A DNA stretch of 64,000 bases from Bog-756 sp963710495 (GCA_963710495.1 CAVQAI010000016.1:124001-188000); one strand, 5' to 3'. Counted from the stretch's first letter, positions 49,838-58,699 are shown. Notes: generated from the letters alone by a model not told the origin. Numbers and translations: made by a program.

Positions 49838-50728
49838 TCAGTCGAGCTTCCTGACCACCGCCACCATGGCCTCCCCCGCCTCGGTCGGGTTGAGCGCCAC
49901 CCTGGCGCCCGCTTCCGACAGGGCCTCCATCTTGGCCTGCGCCGTCCCTTTGGAACCCGAGATGATGGCACCGGCGTGGCCCATCTTGCGGCCCGGCGGG
50001 GCGGTCACCCCGGCCACGTAGCAGACGACGGGCTTGGTCACCGAGGAGGCGATGTACTCGGCCGCTTCCTCCTCGGCGGACCCACCGATCTCGCCGATCA
50101 TCATGATGGCCCGAGTGTCGGCATCGGCCTCGAAGGCGGCCAGGCAGTCGATGAAGCTGGTGCCGGGCACCGGGTCGCCCCCGATGCCCACACACGTCGT
50201 CTGGCCCACGCCCTGCTGGGAGAGCTCGTGAAGGGCCTGGTAGGTGAGGGTCCCGGACCGGCTCACGATCCCGACCGGCCCCCCGGGCATGGCGATGTCG
50301 CCGGAGGTGATACCGATGTTGCACTTGCCGGGCGAGATGATGCCGGGGCAGTTGGGACCGAGCAGCCGCGTACCCGGGAATTCTCGGACCAGCCGGTTGT
50401 AGACGATCGCCTCGTCCTGGGCGGGGATGCCCTCGGTGATGCACACCACGAAGGGCAACCCGGCAGCGGCGGCTTCGATGATGGCGTCGGCCGCGAACTT
50501 GGGGGGCACCGAGATGAACGAGGCGGTGGCCCCGGTGGCCTCGACCGCCTCGGCCACGGTGGCGAAGACGGGGATGCCCTCGATCTCCTCACCTCCGCGC
50601 TTCGGGTTGGTCCCGGCCACCACCTGGGTCCCGTAGGCCCGGTTGCGCAGGCCGTGGTAGAGGCCCTGGCTGGTGGGGCTGAGGCCCTGGATCACGACTT
50701 TGGTCTGCTCGTCGACGAAGATGCTCAT
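49838..50728 (-). CDS. sucD: Succinate-CoA ligase (ADP-forming), alpha subunit
   Basis: A 296-residue protein. The CoA-binding Rossmann part (VVIQGLSPTSQGLYHGLRNR, YGTQVVAGTNPKRGG) is followed by the ligase part with MGHAGAIISGSKGTAQAKME, which contains the phosphorylated His. GTLTYQALHELSQQGVGQTT is another signature. It makes ATP or GTP while converting succinyl-CoA to succinate in the TCA cycle. ATG 50728 overlaps the sucC stop (ATGA). Confidence 0.97.
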   Translation of the reverse strand: MSIFVDEQTKVVIQGLSPTSQGLYHGLRNRAYGTQVVAGTNPKRGGEEIEGIPVFATVAEAVEATGATASFISVPPKFAADAIIEAAAAGLPFVVCITEGIPAQDEAIVYNRLVREFPGTRLLGPNCPGIISPGKCNIGITSGDIAMPGGPVGIVSRSGTLTYQALHELSQQGVGQTTCVGIGGDPVPGTSFIDCLAAFEADADTRAIMMIGEIGGSAEEEAAEYIASSVTKPVVCYVAGVTAPPGRKMGHAGAIISGSKGTAQAKMEALSEAGARVALNPTEAGEAMVAVVRKLD

Positions 50729-51873
50729 GAGACGCTCCCGGCCAGTGCGACCGCCCGACGGGCGGCATCCAGCATGGTGGGCTCGGCCACCAACCGGTCG
50801 GACAGGTGTGGGGCGAGGATCTCCCGCCCGGCAGCAGCATTGGTGCCGTCGAGGCGGAGCACGATGGGCGATGAGATGTCGACCCGCCTGAGGGCCTCGA
50901 GGACCCCGTTCGCCACCTCGTCGACCCGGGTGATCCCGCCGAAGATGTTGACGAAGATCGACCGGACGGCCGGGTCGGAGTTGATCACCTCCAGCGCCGC
51001 CGCCATGACGTCGGCGTTGGCCCCGCCTCCGATGTCGAGGAAGTTGGCGGCCGACCCACCGCACTGGTTGACCACGTCCAACGTGCTCATGGCCAGCCCG
51101 GCTCCGTTGGCGATGATCCCGACCGAGCCGTCGAGCCCGATGTAGTTGAGGCCACGTTCCTTGGCTCGGGTCTCACGCTCGTCGGCATCCTCGTCGCCGG
51201 CGAACTCCTCCCATTCCGGATGGCGAAAGCTGGCGTTGTCGTCCAGGGTCACCTTGGCATCCAGGGCGTGCACCCGGCCCTCGGGGGTGAGGATCAAGGG
51301 GTTGATCTCGGCCAGGTCGCAGTCACCCTGGGTGTAGCAGTCGTACAGCTTGACGAGCAGCTGGGCCGCCTGGTCCTGGGCCTCGAGGTCGAGGCCGGCC
51401 TGGTCGACCCACTGCCGGGCCACCTCGGCGCTCAACCCGTCGACGGGATCGACGTGGATCGTGGCGATGGCATCGGGATGCGTGACGGCCACCTCCTCGA
51501 TGTCCACGCCACCCTCGGCCGAGAGCATCCCGAGGTGCTTTTTGGCGCTGCGGTCCAGGGTGAAGCTGGCGTAGTACTCGCGGGCGATGTCCGACGCATG
51601 CTCGATCCACAGCCGCTTGACCACATGACCCTTGATGTCGAGCCCGAGGATGTTGCCGGCGTGGGTGCGCACCTCCTCGGCGTTACCGGCCAGCTTGACT
51701 CCACCGGCCTTGCCCCGACCCCCGACCTTGACCTGGGCCTTGACCACCACGGGATACCCCGCCGCCTCGGCCTGGGCCAGCGCCTCTTCGACCGTGTCGG
51801 CCACCCCACCCTTGGAGATGGGGATCCCGAACCGGGCGAAGTACTGCTTACCCTGATACTCGAAGAGATCCAC
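50725..51873 (-). CDS. sucC: Succinate-CoA ligase (ADP-forming), beta subunit
   Basis: A 382-residue protein beginning VDLFEYQGKQYFARFGIP. ATP-grasp blocks include VVVKAQVKVGGRGKAGGVKL and ALDAKVTLDDNASFRHP; the CoA-ligase part has VNIFGGITRVDEVANGVLEA. GTG 51873 is chosen from the family's usual N-terminus; a longer start at 51912 would add 13 residues from the repeat-rich leader. It forms the nucleotide-binding subunit of succinyl-CoA synthetase with SucD. Confidence 0.95.
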   Translation of the reverse strand: MDLFEYQGKQYFARFGIPISKGGVADTVEEALAQAEAAGYPVVVKAQVKVGGRGKAGGVKLAGNAEEVRTHAGNILGLDIKGHVVKRLWIEHASDIAREYYASFTLDRSAKKHLGMLSAEGGVDIEEVAVTHPDAIATIHVDPVDGLSAEVARQWVDQAGLDLEAQDQAAQLLVKLYDCYTQGDCDLAEINPLILTPEGRVHALDAKVTLDDNASFRHPEWEEFAGDEDADERETRAKERGLNYIGLDGSVGIIANGAGLAMSTLDVVNQCGGSAANFLDIGGGANADVMAAALEVINSDPAVRSIFVNIFGGITRVDEVANGVLEALRRVDISSPIVLRLDGTNAAAGREILAPHLSDRLVAEPTMLDAARRAVALAGSVS

Positions 51874-52177
51874 CGGATCCGTTCCTCTCTGTCTCACGCG
51901 GCTCTGTCTCACGCTCTGCCTCAGGCGGCGGTTGCGACTCGCTCACCACTTGCTCCTCTCCGATCCCACTTCCCTGCCCCATCTCTCGGTCCGATCCCTG
52001 CCCTTCTCCCCGGCCGTGCCCCTTCGTCCTCGCCGGCTGTCCCGTTCCGGTCCCGCCCGTCGGATGCTCGACGCTCGACGGCCTTGCCGGCCGTGCGGGC
52101 CGGCCCACGAACTTCGAAGCGTGAAGGTCCGGCACCGATCGCGCCTGGAACGCCGCCCGCCGGAGACGGTGATCAGG
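51874..52177. other. Leader region of sucCD, purine-rich on the coding strand
   Basis: 304 bp between the B12-binding gene's stop and the sucC start. A 13-bp direct repeat, CTCTGTCTCACGC (51887-51899 and 51902-51914), lies immediately before sucC; on the coding strand it reads GCGTGAGACAGAG and includes the AGAGAGGA that may serve as ribosome binding site. No gene is supported here. Confidence 0.4.
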
Positions 52178-52621
52178 TCAGGCGCCCACTCCCGTCTCAC
52201 GTTCGTCGAGCGCCCGGCCCAACCAGGCCCCGATGGCCGGGAGCGGGGCGCCGGGGGTGAAGACCTCGGCCACCCCGAGCTCCTTGAGCTTCGGGATGTC
52301 GTCCTCGGGGATGATCCCGCCCACCAGAACCAGGACGTCGCCCCGGCCCTTCTGGCGGAGTCCGTCGATCACCCGCGGGACCAACGTGAGATGCGCGCCC
52401 GACAGCAACGAGAGCCCGACGGCATCGGCGTCCTCCTGGATGACGGCTTGGACCACCTGGTCGGCAGTCTGGTGGAGCCCGGTGTAGATGACCTCGAACC
52501 CGGCATCTCTGAGCGCCCGGGCGATGACCTTCGCCCCTCGGTCGTGCCCGTCGAGCCCGGGCTTGGCCACGACCACTCGATACGGGCGCTTCACGAAGGC
52601 AGATACTAACCCTGACAGCAT
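52178..52621 (-). CDS. Stand-alone cobalamin (B12)-binding domain protein
   Basis: A 147-residue protein from ATG 52621. It is a complete B12-binding domain of the methylmalonyl-CoA mutase type: RVVVAKPGLDGHDRGAKVIA with D-x-H-x-x-G carrying the cobalt-ligating His, VGLSLLSGAHLTLVPRVIDG with S-x-L, and LVLVGGIIPEDDIPKLKELG with the GG turn. Small subunits like this usually pair with a catalytic mutase subunit, but none is in the window. It may serve methylmalonyl-CoA or ethylmalonyl-CoA mutase encoded elsewhere; the sucCD neighbours would fit propionate-to-succinate metabolism. Confidence 0.86.
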   Translation of the reverse strand: MLSGLVSAFVKRPYRVVVAKPGLDGHDRGAKVIARALRDAGFEVIYTGLHQTADQVVQAVIQEDADAVGLSLLSGAHLTLVPRVIDGLRQKGRGDVLVLVGGIIPEDDIPKLKELGVAEVFTPGAPLPAIGAWLGRALDERETGVGA

Positions 52622-52834
52622 CGTCAGCCCGGCGGGCTGGGGTGGCCGACCGGCCCGACCGGACCTGCTCACCGGGCGACGGGGTACTGCTGCCTGGCGT
52701 GCCCGGAGCCCGACGGGATCGCGGGCGTGAACCGCTCCTGGCCCGGATCAGGCCCTACCCTAGAGGCCCGTGAGACTTTTCCGGGCGGTCCACCGCCGGC
52801 GCCCGCGCCTTGGTCGGGCCGCCTCGGGGATGCC

Positions 52835-53797
52835 GTGACCACCTCGGCTGAAGCAGTGGACCGACCCGACGATCCCCCGGTGCAACCGGGTCCCCGGGCG
52901 CCACTGCCCCTCCCCCTCGAGCTCCTCCGCCTGGCCCGGCCGCGTCAGTGGATCAAGAACGTACTGGTGTTCGTGGCTCCGGCCGCCGCCGGTGTGCTGT
53001 TCCACCGCACCGTCCTGCTCCACGCGGTGGCCACCTTCGCCCTGTTCTGTGTGGCCGCCTCGGGCACCTACTTCCTCAACGACGCCATCGATGCCGACGC
53101 CGACAGGCGCCACCCCACCAAGCGACGGCGGCCGATCGCGGCGGGGTACGTCTCGGTGCCGCTGGCCGTCGGCCTCGGCGTGGCCATGCTGGCGGTGTCG
53201 ATCGGGCTGGCCGCCCTGCTGACCGACTGGCACCTGTCGCTGGTCATCGCCATCTACGTGGCGGTCAACGTGGCCTACTCACTCGGGCTCAAGAACGAGC
53301 CGCTGCTCGACCTGGTGGCGGTCAGCGCCGGGTTCGTGCTGCGGGCCGTGGCCGGCGGCGTGGCCACCGGCGTGGCCCTCTCCAACTGGTTCCTCATCGT
53401 GGCTTCGTTCGGCTCCCTGCTCATCGTGACGGGCAAGCGGTCGGGTGAGATGCAGCTGCTCGACGAGCACGACACCGATCGTGACTCGGTCCGCCAGACG
53501 CTCGGCTCCTACACGCCGACCTTCCTCCGCTCGGTGCGGACCCTGTCGGCCGCCGTCACCGTGACCGCCTACTGCCTGTGGGCTTTCGAGCGGGCCGCCC
53601 AGCTGCACCCCGGCCACCATCCCATCTGGTTCCAGCTGACCGTCCTTCCCTTCACCGTGGCCCTCCTCCATGTGGTGCTCATCCTCGATTCCGGGGTCGG
53701 CGCCGCCCCCGAGGAGCTGGCCCTCAAGGACCACCGCCTCCAGCTCTACGGGCTCTGCTGGGCCGCCCTGTTCGCCATCGGCGTCTACGCCGCATGA
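52835..53797 (+). CDS. ubiA: Decaprenyl-phosphate phosphoribosyltransferase (UbiA family)
   Basis: A 320-residue membrane prenyltransferase from GTG 52835 with about nine hydrophobic segments. The two Asp-rich motifs are NDAIDADADRRHPTKRRRPI and, later, EMQLLDEHDTDRDSVRQTL, as in mycobacterial UbiA (DPPR synthase), which joins decaprenyl phosphate and PRPP. An upstream in-frame ATG 52727 would add 36 low-complexity residues. Its stop overlaps the dprE1 start by four bases (ATGA). The order ubiA-dprE1-dprE2 strongly supports a role in decaprenyl-phosphoryl-arabinose synthesis rather than quinone biosynthesis. Confidence 0.88.
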   Translation: MTTSAEAVDRPDDPPVQPGPRAPLPLPLELLRLARPRQWIKNVLVFVAPAAAGVLFHRTVLLHAVATFALFCVAASGTYFLNDAIDADADRRHPTKRRRPIAAGYVSVPLAVGLGVAMLAVSIGLAALLTDWHLSLVIAIYVAVNVAYSLGLKNEPLLDLVAVSAGFVLRAVAGGVATGVALSNWFLIVASFGSLLIVTGKRSGEMQLLDEHDTDRDSVRQTLGSYTPTFLRSVRTLSAAVTVTAYCLWAFERAAQLHPGHHPIWFQLTVLPFTVALLHVVLILDSGVGAAPEELALKDHRLQLYGLCWAALFAIGVYAA

Positions 53798-56235
53798 GGG
53801 CACCCCGAGGCCTCCCCGGCCTGCTGACCGGGTGGGGCCGCACCGCACCGACCTCGGCCGAGCTGGTCCCCGCCGTCCACCCCGAGATCGTGGACCAGGT
53901 CCTGGCCCATGCCGTCGAGCTCGGGGATTCGGGCCGCGGCGTCATCGCCCGGGGGCTCGGGCGCAGCTACGGCGACGCCGCCCAGAATGCCGGCGGAACG
54001 GTGCTGGACGCCACCTGCCTCGACGGCATGCACTCAGTCGACCTCGACGCCGGTCTGGTGACCGTCGGCGCCGGTGTGAGCATCCAGACCCTGATGGAGC
54101 GCCTGGTCCCGCTGGGCTGGTTCGTCCCGGTGACCCCGGGCACCCGCCAGGTGACGGTCGGGGGTGCCATCGCCGCCGACATCCATGGCAAGAACCACCA
54201 TGTCGACGGCAGCTTCTGCTCCCACGTGACCCAGGCCACCGTGGCCACCCCCACCGGGACGGTGGCGGTCTCCGATCAGGCCGACCCCGACCTCTTCTGG
54301 GCCACCGCCGGCGGCATGGGCCTGACCGGCGTGGTCCTCGACGCCACCGTGCGGCTGATCCCGGTCGAGACCAGTTACCTGCTGGTCGACACCGAGCGGG
54401 CGCCCGACCTGGACACCGCCATGGACCTCATGCTGACCGGCGACGAGGACTACCGCTACTCCGTGGCCTGGATCGATTGCCAGTCGACCGGCGGTCGGCT
54501 GGGCCGTTCGGTGCTGACCCGCGGCAACCACGCGCCCCTCCAGGCCCTCCCGGAACGGCTGCGGCGCGACCCGGGCCGCAGCCGGGCGTTCGCCCCTCGC
54601 AGCCTGGCCCGGGTCCCACTCACCCCGCCGAGCGGCCTGCTCAACCCACTCACCGTCGGGGCCTTCAACGAGCTCTGGTTTCGCAAGGCCCCCCGGCACC
54701 AGACGGGCAAGCCGGTGCACATGGCCAGCTTCTTCCACCCCCTCGACGGCGTGGGCGAGTGGAACCGTCTCTACGGCACGCGGGGGTTCCTGCAGTACCA
54801 ATTCGTGGTCCCCGACCAGCAGGGTGAGGCCGTCCGTCGGATCATCGAGCGGCTCACCCGGCTGCGGCTGGCCAGCTTCCTGGCCGTGCTCAAGCGCTTC
54901 GGCCCGGGCAACCCGGGACCCCTCTCGTTCCCGGCTCCGGGGTGGACCCTGGCCCTCGACCTCCCGGTGGGCCACCCGTCCCTGCCCGGGCTCCTCGACG
55001 AGCTCGACACCGAGGTCATCGAGGCGGGTGGGCGCATCTACCTGGCCAAGGACTCGCGGGTCTCCCCGGGCGCCTTCCGGGCCATGTACCCGCGCCTCGA
55101 CGAGTGGCTCGCCGTCCGTGGGCGGGTCGATCCCGACGGGATCATGCAATCCGACCTCGGACGCCGCCTGGGACTCTGCGGCCTCCCTCACCGTGGACCG
55201 AAGACGGCCACGGGCCGCCGCCGAACGGGTGGCCGCCGACGTCGGGCGCCGGCCGGGCGAGCCACGACGGCGCGTGACGGGGTCGGGGACGCCAAGGCCC
55301 CCACGGCACCACCGGCACCACCGGCACCACCGGCACCACCGGCACCAAGCGTGCGGCCACCCGGGACCGGGCCCCGGGAGCCAAGGCGAAAGGGCCCAAG
55401 GCCGGCGCGGCCGGGCCGAAGGCAGGACCGAGGACAGGACGGGCCGGGACATGATCGACGCCATCGGACGACCGCAGTCGGTGCTGGTCCTCGGGGGTGG
55501 CTCGGAGATCGGCCAGGCCATCGTGGCCCGTCTCGTGCCGGATCGTTGCCGCACGGTGGTGCTGGCCGGGCGGGAGGGGCCCCGGCTCTCCGAAGCGGTC
55601 GACCGGGCCAAGACGATCGGGGCCGAGGTGGCCGAGTCGGTGGCCTTCGACGCCACCGACATCGCCGGCCACGCCGCCTTCGTCGACCGGATGTTCGACC
55701 GGTTCGGCGACCTCGACGTGGTCGTCGTGGCGGCCGGCGTCCTCGGCGACCAGGACCGGGACGAGCGGGACCCCGCCGCCGCCGCCACCGTGATCGACAC
55801 CAACTTCACCGGACTGGCCGCCGTCATGCTGGCCGTGGCCGCCCGCTTCCGGCACCAGGGACACGGCCGGCTCATCGTGCTGTCCTCGGTCGCCGGTCTC
55901 CGGGCGCGCCGGGCCAACTTCGTCTACGGCTCGTCCAAGGCCGGGCTGGACGCCTTCAGCCAGGGGCTCGACGATTCGCTGGCCGGCAGCGGGGCCCGGG
56001 TCGTGATCGTGCGCCCGGGCTTCGTGCTCGGTCGGATGACCGAGGGCATGACCCCGGCGCCGTTCGCCACCACGCCCGACGCGGTGGCCGACGCCGTCGT
56101 CGCCGGTATGGCCAGCGGTGCCCGGGTGGTCTACGTCCCGTCCATCCTCCGCTGGGTCTTCGCCGCCATGCGGGTCCTGCCGCGGGTGGTGTGGCGGCGC
56201 CTGCCGGGCTGAAGGCGCTCGCTAAGCCCGTTTGA
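53794..56235 (+). CDS. dprE1: DprE1-like decaprenyl-phosphoryl-ribose 2-oxidase; frame lacks a stop before dprE2
   Basis: The recognisable protein is about 465 residues (to about 55190). It has the FAD-binding PP-loop GLGRSYGDAAQNAGGTVLD, VTVGAGVSIQTLMERLVPLG, GTRQVTVGGAIAADIHGKNH with the His facing flavin, and the end DPDGIMQSDLGRRLGLCG. It oxidises the ribose 2'-OH of decaprenyl-phosphoryl-ribose, with DprE2 then reducing to arabinose. The frame has no stop there: it continues through a Pro/Arg-rich tail, a 9-bp repeat and the whole of dprE2 to 56235. Another frame ends in a Lys/Ala-rich tail whose TGA (55452-55454) overlaps the dprE2 ATG, so the intended stop is probably there and an indel lies at about 55190-55305. 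Confidence 0.82.
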   Translation: MRAPRGLPGLLTGWGRTAPTSAELVPAVHPEIVDQVLAHAVELGDSGRGVIARGLGRSYGDAAQNAGGTVLDATCLDGMHSVDLDAGLVTVGAGVSIQTLMERLVPLGWFVPVTPGTRQVTVGGAIAADIHGKNHHVDGSFCSHVTQATVATPTGTVAVSDQADPDLFWATAGGMGLTGVVLDATVRLIPVETSYLLVDTERAPDLDTAMDLMLTGDEDYRYSVAWIDCQSTGGRLGRSVLTRGNHAPLQALPERLRRDPGRSRAFAPRSLARVPLTPPSGLLNPLTVGAFNELWFRKAPRHQTGKPVHMASFFHPLDGVGEWNRLYGTRGFLQYQFVVPDQQGEAVRRIIERLTRLRLASFLAVLKRFGPGNPGPLSFPAPGWTLALDLPVGHPSLPGLLDELDTEVIEAGGRIYLAKDSRVSPGAFRAMYPRLDEWLAVRGRVDPDGIMQSDLGRRLGLCGLPHRGPKTATGRRRTGGRRRRAPAGRATTARDGVGDAKAPTAPPAPPAPPAPPAPSVRPPGTGPREPRRKGPRPARPGRRQDRGQDGPGHDRRHRTTAVGAGPRGWLGDRPGHRGPSRAGSLPHGGAGRAGGAPALRSGRPGQDDRGRGGRVGGLRRHRHRRPRRLRRPDVRPVRRPRRGRRGGRRPRRPGPGRAGPRRRRHRDRHQLHRTGRRHAGRGRPLPAPGTRPAHRAVLGRRSPGAPGQLRLRLVQGRAGRLQPGARRFAGRQRGPGRDRAPGLRARSDDRGHDPGAVRHHARRGGRRRRRRYGQRCPGGLRPVHPPLGLRRHAGPAAGGVAAPAGLKALAKPV
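55305..55349. repeat. Five 9-bp tandem repeats in the dprE1 tail
   Basis: GGCACCACC repeats at 55305, 55314, 55323 and 55332, with a final GGCACCAAG at 55341. In the three frames it would encode Pro/Ala, His/Arg or Gly/Thr/Thr repeats. It lies in the stretch where the dprE1 frame seems to have slipped, although whole-unit changes would not alter the frame. Confidence 0.8.
55451..56212 (+). CDS. dprE2: Decaprenyl-phosphoryl-2-keto-ribose reductase (SDR)
   Basis: A 253-residue short-chain dehydrogenase. Cofactor motif VLVLGGGSEIGQAIVARLVP (G-x3-G-x-G type), VVVVAAGVLGDQ, catalytic LIVLSSVAGLRARRANFVYG with Ser, and Tyr-x3-Lys in VYGSSKAGLDAF. The C-terminal VPSILRWVFAAMRVLPRVVW is the membrane-facing helix seen in DprE2. 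It reduces the DprE1 product to decaprenyl-phosphoryl-arabinose with NADH. The ATG overlaps a TGA in the frame that probably ends dprE1. It is convergent with pcrA, with only 9 bp between them. Confidence 0.9.
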   Translation: MIDAIGRPQSVLVLGGGSEIGQAIVARLVPDRCRTVVLAGREGPRLSEAVDRAKTIGAEVAESVAFDATDIAGHAAFVDRMFDRFGDLDVVVVAAGVLGDQDRDERDPAAAATVIDTNFTGLAAVMLAVAARFRHQGHGRLIVLSSVAGLRARRANFVYGSSKAGLDAFSQGLDDSLAGSGARVVIVRPGFVLGRMTEGMTPAPFATTPDAVADAVVAGMASGARVVYVPSILRWVFAAMRVLPRVVWRRLPG

Positions 56236-58699
56236 GGGGCGCCATGTGCAGCAGCAGCTGTTTGCGCCCGACCGACTCGAACTGGACGACCGCCTCGGCC
56301 TCTTCGCCGCTGCCGGAAGCCTCGATGACCCGTCCCTCACCCCACTTGCCGTGCACGACCCGGTCGCCGGCGACCAGCCCGAGTCGCTCGGCGCCGGTCG
56401 AGGCCGGCGCCCGCCGCCGGCGGCCGGTGGCGTCGAACGTCCCCTCGCCCCCCATCACCCCGCGGCCGAAGACGCTGCGGCCGGGCGTCCCGCCCTCGTC
56501 GTCGGGGCCCCTCCGGCCGAGGAGCGAGGTTCCGTCCCGGCCGGTACTTCCGGCCGCATCGCGAATCAGCTCGGCGGGGATCTCGTTGAGGAACCGGCTC
56601 GGGATGTTGCTGGTGGTGCTGCCCCACAGCATCCGGCTCCACGCGTGTGACACGTACAGCCGCCGCTCGGCCCGGGTGATGCCCACGTAGCAGAGCCGCC
56701 GCTCCTCCTCGAGCTCGACCGGGTCGCCGAGGGCCCGGAGGTGGGGGAAGATGCCGTCCTCCATGCCGACGAGGAACACGGCCGGGAACTCCAGGCCCTT
56801 GGCGATGTGCATGGTCATCAACGACACCCGCGTCCCATCGCCCTCGAGCTCGTCCGAATCGGCCACCAGCGAGGCGGCCTCGAGGAACTCGGCCAGCGTG
56901 CGGTACTCGGACGCCACGCCGACCAGCTCGTCGACGTTCTCGACCCGGCCGAGGGCTTCGATCGTCCCTTCCGACAGGAGCTCGGAGCGGTACCCGGTCC
57001 GCTCGATGACGGCGGTGGCCAGCTCCCCGGGACCGAGCAGGACTCCGTCGGGCGAGCCCCCGCCGGGCGAGACGGCCTCGGCCGCACCGGCGTCGGGCGC
57101 GGTTCGGCCGGCCAGCGACTCGGGACCGGTGCTGGCCCAGAGCTCGGCACCCGGGTCGGGGGCGACCGCGTCGCCGTACTCGTCCACCAGCTCGGGTCGG
57201 GCCATCCTCGAGCGCAGCTCGTCGAGGAGCGAGGCCAGCTCGCCGAGGGCGGTGGCCGCCTTGCCGGCCAGCCCGGCCTCGGCGGCGTGGGCCACCGCCT
57301 CGCCGAAGGACACCCCCTGCAGCCCGGCCCAGCCGGCCAGCTTGGCCACCGAGGTCTCGCCGACCCCCCGCTTGGGCACGTTCACGACGCGACGCCAGCT
57401 CACCTCGTCGTCGGGATTGACCAGTACCCGGAGGTAGGCCAACACGTCTCGGACCTCGCGCCGGTCGTAGAACCGGGTGCCCCCGACCACCTTGTAGGGA
57501 ACCTCGGCCTTGACCAGCGCCTCCTCGAGGGCACGGCTCTGGGTGTTGGTCCGGTAGAACACGGCCACATCGCCCCACCGGAGGCCGTGGTCGTGGAGGC
57601 GGGTCACCTCGTGGGCGAGCCACTCGGCCTCGTCGTACTCGTCCTCGGCCCGGTACCGGATGATCCGCTCGCCCTCGCCGACATCGGTCCACAGCGTCTT
57701 CGGCTTGCGCGAGACGTTGTTGGCGATCACCGCGTTGGCGGCGTCCAGGATGATCTGGGTGGAGCGGAAGTTCTGATCGAGGGTGACGGCGGTGGCGTCA
57801 GGGAAGGCCTGCTCGAAGTCGAGGATATTGGAGATGTCCGCACCCCGGAACCGGTAGACGGACTGGTCGCTGTCGCCGACCACGACGATGTTGCGGTGCT
57901 CGCCGGCCAGCTGGACGGCCATCGTGTTCTGCACCGCGTTGGTGTCCTGGTACTCGTCGATGAGGACGTGGGTGAACCGGGCCCGATAGTGCTCGAGGAC
58001 CTCGGGGTGGTCGTGGAACAGCCGCACCGCGTTGAGCAGGAGGTCGTCGAAGTCCATGGCGTTGGCCGCCAGCAGGCGCTGCTGGTACTCGTCGAAGACA
58101 TCGGCCACCCGACGGTCGAAGATGGTGAGGGCGGCCGTCCGGTACTCGGCCGGGCCCTGTTGGGCCGACTTGGCTTGGCTGATCTGGCCGAGGATGGATC
58201 GGGGGGAGAGCTTTTTGGTGTCGATGTCCAGATCGCGGCAGACGATCTCGGTCAGGCGACGGGAGTCGGCGTCGTCGTAGATGGTGAAGGACCCCTTGTA
58301 ACCGAGGTGCTCCCCGTGCGCCCGCAGGATGCGCACGCAGGCCGAGTGGAAGGTGGAGACCCACATCCGGCCTCCCCGGGGCCCGACCAGCTCCATCACC
58401 CGCCGACGCATCTCGTCGGCCGCCTTGTTGGTGAAGGTGATGGCCAGGATCTGCCAGGGGGCGGCTTCGTGGGAGGCGATCAGATGGGCGATACGCCGGG
58501 TCAGCACCCGGGTCTTGCCCGAGCCCGCCCCGGCCACGACCAGCAGCGGTCCGCCCCGGTGCACGACCGCGGCTCGCTGGGGGACGGTGAGGCCGGCGAC
58601 CAGCGCGTCGAGGTCGGCCGGGGCCGACCGTCGAACGGCGTCACCATCGACCCGGACATCGTCGTCGGGCCGCTCGGCGGGCCCGTCCGCCACGGTCAT
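56222..58699 (-). CDS. pcrA: ATP-dependent DNA helicase PcrA/UvrD
   Basis: An 825-residue superfamily 1A helicase. Motif I is VVAGAGSGKTRVLTRRIAHL, Ia ITFTNKAADEMRRRV, II VLIDEYQDTN, III GDSDQSVYRFRGAD, IV LDQNFRSTQIIL, V MTMHIAKGLEFPAVFLVGME, and VI RRLCYVGITRAERRLYVSHA. A C-terminal Tudor-like element, DRVVHGKWGEGRVIEASGSG, supports PcrA/UvrD1. It unwinds DNA in nucleotide-excision repair and removes RecA filaments or stalled polymerases. ATG 58699 overlaps the guaA stop by four bases. The insertion around residues 510-570 is low-complexity. Confidence 0.96.
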   Translation of the reverse strand: MTVADGPAERPDDDVRVDGDAVRRSAPADLDALVAGLTVPQRAAVVHRGGPLLVVAGAGSGKTRVLTRRIAHLIASHEAAPWQILAITFTNKAADEMRRRVMELVGPRGGRMWVSTFHSACVRILRAHGEHLGYKGSFTIYDDADSRRLTEIVCRDLDIDTKKLSPRSILGQISQAKSAQQGPAEYRTAALTIFDRRVADVFDEYQQRLLAANAMDFDDLLLNAVRLFHDHPEVLEHYRARFTHVLIDEYQDTNAVQNTMAVQLAGEHRNIVVVGDSDQSVYRFRGADISNILDFEQAFPDATAVTLDQNFRSTQIILDAANAVIANNVSRKPKTLWTDVGEGERIIRYRAEDEYDEAEWLAHEVTRLHDHGLRWGDVAVFYRTNTQSRALEEALVKAEVPYKVVGGTRFYDRREVRDVLAYLRVLVNPDDEVSWRRVVNVPKRGVGETSVAKLAGWAGLQGVSFGEAVAHAAEAGLAGKAATALGELASLLDELRSRMARPELVDEYGDAVAPDPGAELWASTGPESLAGRTAPDAGAAEAVSPGGGSPDGVLLGPGELATAVIERTGYRSELLSEGTIEALGRVENVDELVGVASEYRTLAEFLEAASLVADSDELEGDGTRVSLMTMHIAKGLEFPAVFLVGMEDGIFPHLRALGDPVELEEERRLCYVGITRAERRLYVSHAWSRMLWGSTTSNIPSRFLNEIPAELIRDAAGSTGRDGTSLLGRRGPDDEGGTPGRSVFGRGVMGGEGTFDATGRRRRAPASTGAERLGLVAGDRVVHGKWGEGRVIEASGSGEEAEAVVQFESVGRKQLLLHMAPLKRA

